Notes: generated by a model from the sequence alone, not told the origin. Positions 38,720 to 48,188 are shown, numbered from the stretch's first letter. The stretch: 64,000 nt of DNA from Anatilimnocola aggregata (GCF_007747655.1 NZ_CP036274.1:5952001-6016000); one strand, 5' to 3'. Numbers and translations: made by a program.

Positions 38720-40801
38720 ATGCAAGCATCCATGTCTCGGTTTTCGCGGTGGCAAGATCTGATTCTCCCGATCTCGTTGATTACGAGCCTGCTCGTAATC
38801 CTCGTGCCGTTGCCGCCCGAAGTGCTGGACGTGCTGCTCGCCGGTAACATCGCCCTGTCGGTGATCGTGCTGCTCACGACCATCTATGTAAAGACGCCGC
38901 TCGAGTTCAACGTCTTCCCGTCGATGCTGTTGGCGACCACGCTCGCCCGACTGGTGCTAAACGTCGCTTCAACTCGCCTCATTCTCAGTCACGCTGGCGA
39001 TGAAGGCTTGGATGCTGCGGGAGGGGTGATTCGGGGCTTCGGCAATTTTGTGGCCGGCGATCAATTGGTCGTAGGCATCATCATCTTTGTGATCATCGTG
39101 GTCATTCAGTTCATGGTGATCACCAAGGGTGCTACCCGCATCAGCGAAGTGGCCGCGCGGTTCGCCTTGGACGGCATGCCTGGCAAGCAGATGGCCATCG
39201 ATGCCGATATGAACGCTGGCATCATCGACGAAAAAGAAGCTCAGCGCCGCCGCGAAGAGATTGGGCAACAGGCCGACTTTTATGGAGCGATGGACGGTGC
39301 CAGTAAGTTCGTCCGCGGCGACGCCATCGCCGGCATCATCATTACGCTCGTGAATATCGTCGGTGGCTTTGTCATCGGTGTGTTTCAGTACGGTATGGAC
39401 CTCTCGGAAGCAGCCGAAGTCTTCACCAAGCTTTCGATTGGTGATGGTCTCGTCAGCCAGGTTCCAGCATTCTTGATCTCACTTGCGGCAGGTTTGTTGG
39501 TCACCCGTAGCACGCAGAAGAGTGACCTGCCCGTCGAGTTTTTACGACAGATTCTCAGCAATCCGCGCTCGCTGGTGGTCGCTGGCGGCTTCTTGTGCAT
39601 TTTGATTCTGACGAGTCTGCCGACGATTCCCCTTCTCGCCATTGGTGCCGGGTGTTTTGGTTTGTCGCTGATGCTGACGAACAAAGCCAAGGCTGAAAAG
39701 ACACGTCAGGCCGACCAGGAAAAAACTGAGCAACAAGCTGTGAAGCCCGCGGAAGAGCGGATCGAAGATTTCCTGGCCATCGATCCGATGGAAATCGAAA
39801 TCGGAGCGGCCCTCATTCGCCTGGCAAGTCCCAAATATGGTGGCGATTTGTTGCCCCGCATCACTGCGGTTCGTCAGCAGGTGGCGGCCGAAATTGGCAT
39901 CATTTTGCCGAAGGTCCGTATTCGCGATAACATCCGCCTCGGCGAAAATCAGTACCGCATCAAGATCGCTGGCAATCCAGTGGCAGCTGGCGAAGCGTAT
40001 CCCGGCAAACTGCTGGCCATCGATTCCGGTGTGACAACTGGCAAGATCCCGGGCATTGAGACGAAGGATCCGGCCTTTCAGCAAAATGCAGTGTGGATCG
40101 ATCCAGGCTTGGAAGAGCGGGCCCGGATGCTGAATTACACGCCTGTCGAACCGACCGCTGTACTCGCTACGCACTTGCAGGAACTGGTGCGGCGTCATGC
40201 CGACGAATTGCTGACTCGCGATGCCGCCAAGCACCTGGTCGACGAGTTGAAGAAGATCAGCCCAGCCGTAGTCGACGAGTTGATTCCCGGCCTGATGAAA
40301 TTGCACGACGTGCAGCAAGTGCTGCAAATGTTGCTGCGAGAAGAGGTGCCGATCAAGCAGTTGAGCTTGATTCTGGAAACACTGGGCGACACTGCTGCTA
40401 AGACCAAAGACGCGGTCTATCTGGCCGAGTACGTTCGTCATCGTCTGGCCCGCACGCTCTGCACGCGCTATCGCGACCACGAAAGCAGATTGTTCGTCTT
40501 GACGTTGGACCCCGCGCTCGAAGATAAGATCGCCGCGGGAATCGACCACACCGAACGTGGGCTATTTGTCCGGACGCCGCCGAACACGATCGAGAAGATT
40601 TGCGACAAGATTGCTGCCGAACTACCCAAGCTGACGCGTGGCGGCCACAAGCCGATTGTCCTCGTCAGCCCCCAGATTCGCGCGGGTCTTAAGCAGATGA
40701 CCTCAGGCAACCTGTCTCGCCTGGTGGTGCTGAGCTTTAACGAGATCACTCGCGATACGCGGGTCGAGATCATGGGCATCATTCCCGACACTGACAAGTA
40801 G
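38720..40801 (+). CDS. flhA: Flagellar export apparatus protein FlhA
   Basis: 693 residues, normal FlhA length (an ATG at 38732 is an alternative start). The N-terminal half has about eight transmembrane segments and the conserved cytoplasmic FHIPEP loop region (VITKGATRISEVAARFALDGMPGKQMAIDADMNAG). The C-terminal cytoplasmic domain (about 350-693) docks chaperones and substrates. FlhA is the core ring of the flagellar type III secretion gate. It heads a block with flhF, flhG and fliA. Confidence 0.97.
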   Translation: MQASMSRFSRWQDLILPISLITSLLVILVPLPPEVLDVLLAGNIALSVIVLLTTIYVKTPLEFNVFPSMLLATTLARLVLNVASTRLILSHAGDEGLDAAGGVIRGFGNFVAGDQLVVGIIIFVIIVVIQFMVITKGATRISEVAARFALDGMPGKQMAIDADMNAGIIDEKEAQRRREEIGQQADFYGAMDGASKFVRGDAIAGIIITLVNIVGGFVIGVFQYGMDLSEAAEVFTKLSIGDGLVSQVPAFLISLAAGLLVTRSTQKSDLPVEFLRQILSNPRSLVVAGGFLCILILTSLPTIPLLAIGAGCFGLSLMLTNKAKAEKTRQADQEKTEQQAVKPAEERIEDFLAIDPMEIEIGAALIRLASPKYGGDLLPRITAVRQQVAAEIGIILPKVRIRDNIRLGENQYRIKIAGNPVAAGEAYPGKLLAIDSGVTTGKIPGIETKDPAFQQNAVWIDPGLEERARMLNYTPVEPTAVLATHLQELVRRHADELLTRDAAKHLVDELKKISPAVVDELIPGLMKLHDVQQVLQMLLREEVPIKQLSLILETLGDTAAKTKDAVYLAEYVRHRLARTLCTRYRDHESRLFVLTLDPALEDKIAAGIDHTERGLFVRTPPNTIEKICDKIAAELPKLTRGGHKPIVLVSPQIRAGLKQMTSGNLSRLVVLSFNEITRDTRVEIMGIIPDTDK

Positions 40802-40831
40802 TTTTCATTTTTGCGACGAAACAAATCAGCC

Positions 40832-42019
40832 ATGGACCTGCGAACTTACCGAGCCCGCTCACTGCAAGAAGCCTTGCGGTTGGTACGCGCCGATCTGGGC
40901 GACGATGCAGCCGTGCTGCATACTCGCGAAGTCGGCGCGGGGCTCATGCGCTGGTTCGGCCGAACCGAAATCGAAGTCACAGCTTCGAACGAAGTAGATG
41001 TTCCCAGCCGTTTGCCTGCAGCATCGCGATTCGAACACGACGTCCACGAGTCGATTCCTGAGCCCACCAATGGCTTTGAATCGGCCCAGCACTCGCAGCC
41101 GACTGACTTCGCCGATTACCGCCTTCGGTTCCGTGAGTTGCTGCAACAAGACGACGAAGCTGGTTTTTCCGAAGTCGACGCGCAGTGTTCGCGTAACGCT
41201 CCGGCACCCGCTGCCAAGCCCAAGTTGCTCGCGACCATTCGCCAGCAGTTGCATTTGGCCGGCGTAGAAGAAGCGACTTCCGCTGCCTGGCTGGCCCAGT
41301 TGCAGGACTATCTCGCTCAATTTCCCAATGCCACCGCAACCGAGTTGGAAGATCGCTTGCTTCGCCACGTCGAAGCCGAGATTCCTCTCAGCGGGCCACT
41401 GCAGTTGCCCGCCGGTGAACGCCGCATTGTGGCACTCGTCGGACCAACTGGCGTGGGAAAGACCACGACCGTTGCCAAGTTGGCGGCTCAGTTCCGCCTG
41501 AATCAGCAGCGCCGCGTCGGTTTGATCACGATCGATACCTACCGCATCGCAGCCGTCGATCAGCTAAAGACCTATGCCGACATCATGAACTTGCCGCTGG
41601 AAGTTGCTTCGTCGCCGCGCGAAATGGCCGCGGCTCTCGCTGCACTTGCCGACTGCCAGTTGGTGCTCATCGATACCACCGGTCGCAGCCCGCGAGATGC
41701 CATGCGGATTGCCGAACAACGAAATCTGCTGGCGATTGCCGATCCTGACGAAGTTCATCTTGTCCTCAGCGCCACTTCGAGCACTGCTTGCCAACAATTG
41801 GCAATGAGAGCCTATGCGAGTGTCAGCCCGACTTCGCTGATGCTGACCAAGCTGGACGAATTGCCGCAAGTCGGCTGCCTGGCGGGCTTGCTGCGCGAGA
41901 CCTCGCTACCACTCAGCTACACCACCCATGGTCAGAACGTGCCCGACGATATACGTGCGGCAGATCGCCGCATGTTGGCCCGCAGCTTGACGGGAATTCG
42001 TACTGCCGAAGTGAATTAA
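40832..42019 (+). CDS. flhF: Flagellar SRP-like GTPase FlhF
   Basis: 395 residues from MDLRTYRARSLQEALRLV (ATG at 40832), a typical FlhF N-terminus. A variable middle precedes the NG domain: Walker A GPTGVGKTTT (204-213), DTYRIAAVDQLKTYA, the G3 box DTTGRS and TKLDE. FlhF places the flagellum at the pole together with FlhG. The gene lies 30 bases after flhA. Confidence 0.95.
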   Translation: MDLRTYRARSLQEALRLVRADLGDDAAVLHTREVGAGLMRWFGRTEIEVTASNEVDVPSRLPAASRFEHDVHESIPEPTNGFESAQHSQPTDFADYRLRFRELLQQDDEAGFSEVDAQCSRNAPAPAAKPKLLATIRQQLHLAGVEEATSAAWLAQLQDYLAQFPNATATELEDRLLRHVEAEIPLSGPLQLPAGERRIVALVGPTGVGKTTTVAKLAAQFRLNQQRRVGLITIDTYRIAAVDQLKTYADIMNLPLEVASSPREMAAALAALADCQLVLIDTTGRSPRDAMRIAEQRNLLAIADPDEVHLVLSATSSTACQQLAMRAYASVSPTSLMLTKLDELPQVGCLAGLLRETSLPLSYTTHGQNVPDDIRAADRRMLARSLTGIRTAEVN

Positions 42020-42112
42020 CCAACCCAACTGTTGACCGCGGCTGCTCCTGCCTGCCAAGTAGCAACCGCGCTTCCCTGGCCCAGCCAGTTTTGATTTAGA
42101 ACCCATTCAGTC

Positions 42113-43012
42113 ATGGCAGAGCCGACCAGCGACAACACGACCAGCAACCCTAAGCAATCCACCATGCGTGATCAGGCCGACCCATTGCGAAACCTCGTCC
42201 TCCGCCAATCGGCGGCAGGAGTCGACGGTACGCAGTCGCGCATGATCGTGATTGCCGGCGGCAAGTCGGGGTTGGGCGTGACGACTTTAACGGTCAATCT
42301 CGCAGTGGCTCTTGCCCGCCATGGCCTGCGAACCGTACTCATCGATGCCGACATGCAACACGCCGATGCGGCCCTGCTGTGTGGTTGCGCAACTTCTCCC
42401 AATCTGGGCGAAGTTCTGGCTTCGCGGCGCGACATTCACGAAGTATTGCAGCGTGGTCCGGGGGGCATTCAATTAGTGCCCGGTGTCGCGTTCGAAAACT
42501 CGAGCGCAGCCTGCACTCCCAAGGCTCAACAGCGGTTCCTGCGTCAGCTTCACTCGCTCAGCAAGCATGTCGACGTGGTGGTTGTTGATGCCGGCAGTGC
42601 GCCGACCGAACTTGCTCGCCAGTTATGGGCTTGCTCCGATGAAATATTGCTCGTCACCAGTCCCGATGTCGTGGCGGTGATGGATTCTTACTCGGCCGTC
42701 AAAACCATGTTCGCGCCTGCTGCAACGAGCTCGCGCTTGCAACTGGTCGTGAATCAAGCGGAAGGACCGGCCGAAGCGGCCGACGTCTTCCGCCGTATCG
42801 ATCAATCGTGTCAGCGGTTCTTGGGTGTCTCGCTAGAGTTGGCGACCGACCTGCCGGGCGACCTGCAAGCCAAGCAAGCGGCGTGTCACGGCGTGCCGGT
42901 GCTGTTGCTAGCTCCGCAGTCGCCGCTGAGTCGTTCGATCGATCACCTGGCCGACTCACTCCTGGCTCACGACGAAGCACTTCCAGAACAGGAAATCCGT
43001 CGCGTAGCCTGA
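42113..43012 (+). CDS. flhG: MinD-like ATPase FlhG
   Basis: 299 residues (an internal ATG at 42164 is an alternative start). The MinD/ParA fold is clear: IAGGKSGLGVTTLTVNLA, LIDADMQHADAALLCG, VVVVDAGSAPTELARQLW and LLVTSPDVVAVMDSYSAVK. The deviant Walker A box keeps the signature Lys51 but has Val56 where the P-loop lysine normally stands (KGGxGKT becomes KSGLGVT). That may weaken ATP hydrolysis. FlhG regulates FlhF and flagellar number. It lies between flhF and fliA. Confidence 0.9.
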   Translation: MAEPTSDNTTSNPKQSTMRDQADPLRNLVLRQSAAGVDGTQSRMIVIAGGKSGLGVTTLTVNLAVALARHGLRTVLIDADMQHADAALLCGCATSPNLGEVLASRRDIHEVLQRGPGGIQLVPGVAFENSSAACTPKAQQRFLRQLHSLSKHVDVVVVDAGSAPTELARQLWACSDEILLVTSPDVVAVMDSYSAVKTMFAPAATSSRLQLVVNQAEGPAEAADVFRRIDQSCQRFLGVSLELATDLPGDLQAKQAACHGVPVLLLAPQSPLSRSIDHLADSLLAHDEALPEQEIRRVA

Positions 43013-43225
43013 TCCCAAAGTCACCAAGTTAAAGCGCGTTTTCGAGATCGGAAGCCGCTGTAACTTCAACCAATTCACGTTCGCCGCATTCAGAAACTTG
43101 GAGAAACAAAAAGACCAGTTCCGCTCAACTTCGAGGGGTCTGGTAGCCGAATATGGGACAAGCGTGAAAGCGCTTGTACGAGTCAAACTGTATCGTTTGC
43201 ACAAAGTTAATCGGCAAAACAAAAA

Positions 43226-43477
43226 ATGATGGGGCGAGCTTACGCTGGTGTACTCGGACCGTTGGCCTGCACTTTGGTGCTGTGCCGCGGGGCGATCTCC
43301 GGCGGCGGAGTCGAAGCTACCCTACTCGTTGCTTGTGGTGCCATGTTTGGATTTGCAGCAGTCGGATTTGTGGCGGGCCAATTGGCGGAATCGTTCATCG
43401 CCGAAGGGGTCCGACAGAAATTCCTGACTGCCTTGGAGCAGCAACGTCAGTCGTCGACTGGCGCTGCTGTGAAGTAA
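43226..43477 (+). CDS. Small membrane protein in flagellar cluster, unknown
   Basis: 83 residues (a second ATG three bases on is equally possible). Two hydrophobic helices, GVLGPLACTLVLCRGAI and LLVACGAMFGFAAVGFVAGQLA, are followed by a charged C-terminus (SFIAEGVRQKFLTALEQQ). It is flanked by flhG and fliA in the same direction, which suggests a flagellar or membrane role. I do not recognise the family. Confidence 0.6.
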   Translation: MMGRAYAGVLGPLACTLVLCRGAISGGGVEATLLVACGAMFGFAAVGFVAGQLAESFIAEGVRQKFLTALEQQRQSSTGAAVK

Positions 43478-43571
43478 CACCCCCCACGGAAAACGTCGCG
43501 CATGATGTGCGACGGGTCGGTTGCGAGCGCGAGCTACCCCTTTCGCCGCAAGCCTTATCACGGAGGATAGA

Positions 43572-44375
43572 ATGACGACCACCACGGTTGCCCCTGTTGC
43601 TGCAGCACCTGTTCTCGAGATTGATGAAGTATGGAAGCGTTACAAGGCGGATCAAAGCTGCAAGGAACATCGAAACCGGCTGGTTGAGAACTACCTTCCG
43701 CTCGTCAAATACAACGGCGAACGAATCTGGGCTCGCTTGCCCGAAGGTGTGGAACTCGACGACCTGATTTCGGCTGGCATCTTCGGTTTGATGGATGCCA
43801 TCGACGCTTTCGACATGAATCGCGGCGTCAAGTTCGAGACATATTGCGTGCCGCGTATTCGCGGTGCCATGCTCGACGAACTCCGCACGATGGACTGGGT
43901 GCCGCGACTCGTTCGCAGCAAGGCCAGCAAACTCGGCGAAGCCACCAAGACTCTGGAAGCCCGCCTCGGCCGGCATCCTTCGGTGCTCGAACTCTCGGCA
44001 CACATGGAATTGCCGGTGCCCGAACTTGAGCGGATGATCACCGAAGCTTCGGCGGTCAATCTCATCAGCCTGAACAAGAAGTGGTACGAAACCGACAGCT
44101 ACAAAGACGTCCGCGAGATTGACATTCTCGAAGACAAAAAGGGCGAGGATCCGACCAAGCGGATTCAAAAGAATGACCTGATGCGTCTCGTCACCAAGGG
44201 GCTGAATCGGAACGAACGCCTGATCATCATTCTTTATTACTACGAAGAACTGACCATGAAGGAAATCGGCGCGACGCTCGACCTGAGCGAAAGCCGGGTC
44301 AGTCAGATGCACAGCAGCATCGTCGCCCGCCTGCAAACACAGCTCGGCCGTCGCCGTCCTGAGTTTGGTCACTAA
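43572..44375 (+). CDS. fliA: Flagellar sigma factor FliA (sigma-28/WhiG type)
   Basis: 267 residues from the ATG at 43572 behind a perfect ggagg. Region 2 shows NYLPLVKYNGERIWARLPEGVELDDLISAGIFGLMDAIDAFD and FETYCVPRIRGAMLDELR; region 3 VLELSAHMELPVPELERM; region 4 NERLIIILYYYEELTMKEIGATLDLSESRVSQMHSSIVARLQ. This is the FliA/WhiG pattern. It directs late flagellar gene transcription and closes the flagellar block with a good terminator. Confidence 0.96.
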   Translation: MTTTTVAPVAAAPVLEIDEVWKRYKADQSCKEHRNRLVENYLPLVKYNGERIWARLPEGVELDDLISAGIFGLMDAIDAFDMNRGVKFETYCVPRIRGAMLDELRTMDWVPRLVRSKASKLGEATKTLEARLGRHPSVLELSAHMELPVPELERMITEASAVNLISLNKKWYETDSYKDVREIDILEDKKGEDPTKRIQKNDLMRLVTKGLNRNERLIIILYYYEELTMKEIGATLDLSESRVSQMHSSIVARLQTQLGRRRPEFGH

Positions 44376-44447
44376 GGCCGACTCGGGTCGCTGGGGCTAA
44401 GGTGTATTCACCATGCCCCAGATTACTTGAGCTTGATCGACAGACTG

Positions 44448-44479
44448 AAGGCGAGCTGCTTAAGCAGGCTCGCCTTTTT
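44448..44479 (+). terminator. fliA: Intrinsic terminator of fliA
   Basis: GGCGAGC (44450-44456) pairs with GCTCGCC (44468-44474), an inner TGCT-TA-AGCA stem extends it, and TTTTT follows (44475-44479). It lies 73 bases after the fliA stop. Confidence 0.85.
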
Positions 44480-44489
44480 GCATTCACGC

Positions 44490-44581
44490 AGCCCGACGCG
44501 TCAGCGAGGGAGTTACTATGCCTAGGGTTCATTGCAAGTGAACGGAAAATCAGAATAGCTCCCTCGCCGGCGCGTCGGGCT
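44490..44581. repeat. 92-bp inverted-repeat element
   Basis: Arms 44490-44512 and 44559-44581 match in 20 of 23 positions: AGCCCGACGCG-tca-GCGAGGGAG against its complement with CGG in the middle. A 46-base AT-richer core separates them. It sits between the fliA terminator and the convergent unknown gene at 44610. The arms look like a dispersed planctomycete intergenic repeat known to me as a pattern, not verified here. Confidence 0.8.
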
Positions 44582-44609
44582 ACTTACTCATGTAGGCACA
44601 GATCTTTAC

Positions 44610-45317
44610 CTACCAAATGCGCGGGCCAGGTGTATTCTGACCGCGTGGTTGCTCTGGCTGCTTAGCGGCCGAAACCGGGACGATCGGCCCGGGGCGATAG
44701 AGGTCGACGGCGAGCTCACAGCGAGAATTGGCCTCCGATGCTCGCACGACGGGCAAATGGTTGACTTGAGCCATGCTCGTTTTGCCGGCACCAGCAGGCG
44801 CTTGGTAGAGCCCCGCGGCAACAGTCGGGACGGGACGCAGCCCAAACTTGTTCATCAAGTGAGTGATGACTCGGCTTTCATCGCCGGTCAAGCCTGTGAA
44901 CGTCACGCGCTGCAGCTGATGATGTTTATCGAAATAGTAAGTCAGCGAGCCCGCCACGTCGTGCGACTGGGTGCCGCTGACGAGTGCCACGCGCATGCCC
45001 ATTTGATCGGTGTCGCCTAACACCGTGCTCACTCGTGCCCAACGAGACGTAACCCAGACCGGGCTGATGTCCATCCGCAGCGCTTCTTCCAGACTGACGG
45101 GAGGTAACGCGGGGCCCTGATCGAGCGGCAATTGCGGTGGCTGGTTCTGAAACCAGGAGAAGCTGCTGGAACTGCTGTCGGCAGTCGCTCCACTACCGCC
45201 GAAGAAGCGCTGATATTCGCTCTTGGCCGTTTTCGAGAGGCCATCGTCGAACATGACGTAAGGGACAACGATCGCCGCACCAAGCACGATCAAGAACAGC
45301 ATTCCCCGATTGAACAT
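44610..45317 (-). CDS. Membrane-anchored protein, unknown function
   Basis: 235 residues. An N-terminal hydrophobic anchor (MLFLIVLGAAIVVPYVMF) is followed by a serine-rich linker. A conserved-looking globular part is then seen (SLEEALRMDISPVWVTSRWARVSTVL, RVALVSGTQSHDVAGSLTYYFD, HHQLQRVTFTGLTGD). The C-terminus is proline-rich. I do not recognise the family with confidence. The protein should lie mainly outside the inner membrane. It may be co-transcribed with the 45456-45875 gene upstream. Confidence 0.7.
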   Translation of the reverse strand: MFNRGMLFLIVLGAAIVVPYVMFDDGLSKTAKSEYQRFFGGSGATADSSSSSFSWFQNQPPQLPLDQGPALPPVSLEEALRMDISPVWVTSRWARVSTVLGDTDQMGMRVALVSGTQSHDVAGSLTYYFDKHHQLQRVTFTGLTGDESRVITHLMNKFGLRPVPTVAAGLYQAPAGAGKTSMAQVNHLPVVRASEANSRCELAVDLYRPGPIVPVSAAKQPEQPRGQNTPGPRIW

Positions 45318-45455
45318 CGCGGCTTCCCACTGGTCTATAGCTGTGATCTGTAGAGAGTTGATTTCGGTCGCCAGATGGGGAGCAATTGCGGCGGCAACAC
45401 CCCGTCTCTTTATCGACGAAACAACCCTGTTTTTTTGGGAATCGGCCGGCGAGCG

Positions 45456-45875
45456 TTATATGCCTCCCATGCCATACTGCCGGACCAGATCGTCGACCGT
45501 CAGCCCTAACAGCGCGGCGGCATATTCTTCGTCGCTGTAATAAGCGGCCCGTTCCGAATGCCATTCGATTTTCAGCGACTGCATCAACTGCTCGGCTCGC
45601 TCGGGCGAATACTTGCGGACCAACTGACGGCGCAGCGTGCTAAACTCTTCGTATTCGCTGGCTTCCGCGACCGTCGGCCAGCGCTGCAGCAGATGACCCG
45701 GGTTATGCTCAAGCACTCGAGCCCGGCAACACGCGGCAATCGCGGGCAATTGCAGGTCGGAGGCAATTGCGGCGGCCAGCACTAGCAGGCGATCTCGCAC
45801 GAGTGGGCGCTGCCGCTGGGCAGCGGTGCGGGCTAAGTGCAGATACATTCCCAGCAGATCGACGGGCGAAGTCAT
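45456..45875 (-). CDS. Small helical cytoplasmic protein, unknown function
   Basis: About 139 residues from MTSPVDLLGMYLHL (ATG at 45875). It is rich in alpha-helix-forming residues with a pattern HLLQRWPTVAEASEYEEFSTLRRQLVRKYSPERAEQL and no signal peptide. No family is recognised. It is divergent from the methyltransferase gene with about 56 bases between starts, so the two may share a control region. Confidence 0.6.
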   Translation of the reverse strand: MTSPVDLLGMYLHLARTAAQRQRPLVRDRLLVLAAAIASDLQLPAIAACCRARVLEHNPGHLLQRWPTVAEASEYEEFSTLRRQLVRKYSPERAEQLMQSLKIEWHSERAAYYSDEEYAAALLGLTVDDLVRQYGMGGI

Positions 45876-45931
45876 GCCGCGTATGATCGTCTGATTTTTC
45901 ACGTCCGGCAATTGGGCAAACCTGGTTTCGC

Positions 45932-47155
45932 ATGTCGGCTCATCATTCCAATCAACACGACTCCGAAGACTACCTTTGGCTGACATCGGAACTTGCCGCG
46001 CCGCTGCTGCGCGATCTGCAACAACAATTGGGCAATGGCGGGCAAGTCGATGTACGCCTCGCGGCCAGTTTGCGCAAATCGCAAAGTGCCTCGCGAGCTC
46101 ACTTGCTGCTCGAACAGGTCGAATTGCGCAGTCGAGCGCGGGCCAAGTTCTCGCAGCCTGAAAAGATGTTCTTCACGCGCAAAGGGTTGGAGCAAACGAC
46201 CGACGAAGTCCTTGCCGCGCACAAGGCGACTCGCATTGCAGAAATAGGCACGACAGAACGAATGATTGTCGATCTGTGCTGCGGTGTCGGTGGAGATTTG
46301 CTCGCATTCGCGACCAAAGGCATTGCCGCAGGGTATGACGCCGACGCAGTCACATCGCACTTCGCAGCTTGCAATCTGCGGGCCTTTGATCGCACGGCAA
46401 GTCGGGCAGTGAATGACCTTGCGACAGCAAACTCGGTGCAAGACGCCAAGGCGTGGCACATTGACCCGGATCGTCGTCCGACCGGCGAAAGGACAATTCA
46501 ACTGGCCGACTACGAACCGGGGCCCGATTTTCTCCATGCTTTGCTAAAAGTGAATCCGCATGGTGCCATGAAAATTGCCCCGGCAGCTGACGTGAATGGG
46601 GCGGAATGGCCAGCCCACGAGCGCCAGTGGCTTGGCAGTCGCGGTGAATGTCGCCAGCAAGTCTTGTGGTTCGGCAATCTGGCCCAGCGACCGGGGCAAC
46701 ATGTGGCCACCATTGTGAGTGCAGCCGGTGTTGCCACTTCGTTCGCGGGGGAAGCGGCTGTAGTTGTCGCGCCGGCTGAAGAATTCGACGCGTATATCTA
46801 CGAACCGGATGCCACGATCCTTGCTGCGCAACTGGCAGGCGCATTCGCAACTGCGTTTCAACTCTCCGGTATTACCACCGGCGGTGGCTACTTGACCGGT
46901 GCTTCGCCGATTGAGAATCCACTGCTGGCAACCTTTAAGGTTCGCGATGTGCTGCCGTTCGACGTCAAAAAGCTGAAAGCCTATTGCCGCGAGCATCATT
47001 TGGGACAACTCGAAATCAAGAAACGGGGCGTCGATCTGCAGCCCCATCATCTGCGCCGAGAAATCATGGCGAAGAGCGACGACCCGGCTGTGATCTTCGT
47101 CACGCCTTTCGCCGGCGGTGTAAAGGCGATTGTGGCTGATCGTATCATTCTCTAG
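45932..47155 (+). CDS. Class I methyltransferase with THUMP-like domain
   Basis: 407 residues. The N-terminal about 100 residues are helical; the SAM-binding Rossmann domain starts at IVDLCCGVGGDLLAFA, with GYDADAVTSHFAACN and the AWHIDPDRRPTGERT loop. The C-terminal about 80 residues (VKKLKAYCREHHLGQLEIKKRGVDLQP) match the THUMP-like domain seen in SAM-dependent RNA or DNA methyltransferases of unknown target. The gene overlaps the convergent kinase by 11 bases. Target unknown. Confidence 0.85.
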   Translation: MSAHHSNQHDSEDYLWLTSELAAPLLRDLQQQLGNGGQVDVRLAASLRKSQSASRAHLLLEQVELRSRARAKFSQPEKMFFTRKGLEQTTDEVLAAHKATRIAEIGTTERMIVDLCCGVGGDLLAFATKGIAAGYDADAVTSHFAACNLRAFDRTASRAVNDLATANSVQDAKAWHIDPDRRPTGERTIQLADYEPGPDFLHALLKVNPHGAMKIAPAADVNGAEWPAHERQWLGSRGECRQQVLWFGNLAQRPGQHVATIVSAAGVATSFAGEAAVVVAPAEEFDAYIYEPDATILAAQLAGAFATAFQLSGITTGGGYLTGASPIENPLLATFKVRDVLPFDVKKLKAYCREHHLGQLEIKKRGVDLQPHHLRREIMAKSDDPAVIFVTPFAGGVKAIVADRIIL

Positions 47156-48188
47156 CGACTGCCACGGCGTTCAACTGAGCCCCAACCGCTGGCCAGGTTG
47201 CTTGCTCGCCCAACGCAAACAACCGCTCGCTGAGTTGCACGGCAGCCTGCTTGTCATTTGCAGTCAGATAGTCGACCGGGCTCTTACCGTGCACCCGCGC
47301 CACCAGACAACCCGCTAGGTTCATGGCCGTCCGTTGCTCAAGTTCTTGCAGCTCCAGCTTCGATAGAGTTGCTTGCATGCGGCGCGCGTAAGTTTGCCAA
47401 AAGGCCTTGATCAACTGCAGGATGTTCGCCGAGTGCTGCGGCAGGTGGATCACCTTGAGCGTCAGGTGCGTGAGAAAAAAGCCAAGATCGAAGGCTGGGT
47501 CGCCGAAATGACCCACCTCGAAGTCAATCAGCATGATCTGAAGCGTTCTGGTATCGCTGGACACCAGCAAGTTCTTGGGACTGAAGTCGCCATGCACCAG
47601 CGCGTGTCGCTGCTGCCACGTCTGATCAATCAGCACCTCTAACGGCTTGGCAAGCGCCGGGTAGTTCTTCGCCGCTTGGGAATAATAAGGCTCCAAGCGT
47701 AATTCGCGAAAGTAAGTTCGATCGTCGAATTGCTCAGAGATCGCCGCATCGTGCCAACTCTGCGCGTGAAGTTGCCCAAGTATTTCTCCGCAGCGACTCG
47801 CTATGTCTGGCGAACAGGAACCGGCGAGTAATTGCTCCTTCCAAGTCAGGCTGTTGGCCGGAGCGGCGGTCATTGCGTAGGCGTAGAGTGGTCGGTCGAC
47901 CCACAAAATCTCGGGAAGCTCGTTCGCTTTGGCACCGAGCAACGATCTGCTTGCTTCTAGCACTTCGACCTCGCGCCAGATTCGTTCGATGCTGCATTGC
48001 CAATCGGCCTGCACGCGCAGTTTGCCGCGGGCTTGCTTCACGACATACCGCTGCCCAGATTCTTCCACGAGTAGTACAACATTCGAGACGCCCCCCGAGA
48101 GCTCACGCACGCGGGTTCCATCTGCCGAACCAATTCTCCCCGATTGAAACAGAGCTTCTGCAGCAGTGGCTTCGGTTAATTCGAGCAT
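47145..48188 (-). CDS. Aminoglycoside-phosphotransferase-fold kinase
   Basis: About 347 residues from MLELTEATAAEALF (ATG at 48188); longer starts to 48257 are possible. The APH/choline-kinase fold is visible: ELSGGVSNVVLLVE and RYVVKQAR (nucleotide loop and Lys), the catalytic loop LVHGDFSPKNLLV, and IDFEVGHFGDPAFDLG for magnesium binding. These kinases act on small molecules such as choline, methylthioribose, homoserine or sugars; a resistance role is not implied. It is monocistronic and convergent with the methyltransferase gene. Confidence 0.85.
   Translation of the reverse strand: MLELTEATAAEALFQSGRIGSADGTRVRELSGGVSNVVLLVEESGQRYVVKQARGKLRVQADWQCSIERIWREVEVLEASRSLLGAKANELPEILWVDRPLYAYAMTAAPANSLTWKEQLLAGSCSPDIASRCGEILGQLHAQSWHDAAISEQFDDRTYFRELRLEPYYSQAAKNYPALAKPLEVLIDQTWQQRHALVHGDFSPKNLLVSSDTRTLQIMLIDFEVGHFGDPAFDLGFFLTHLTLKVIHLPQHSANILQLIKAFWQTYARRMQATLSKLELQELEQRTAMNLAGCLVARVHGKSPVDYLTANDKQAAVQLSERLFALGEQATWPAVGAQLNAVAVARE

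Noticed and set aside
39542-40549. 335-codon minus-strand open frame inside flhA
   Set aside because: Shadow of a well-conserved gene; no supporting features.
43395-44372. 325-codon minus-strand open frame across fliA
   Set aside because: Antisense to fliA; fliA has a perfect ribosome-binding site, complete sigma regions and its own terminator.
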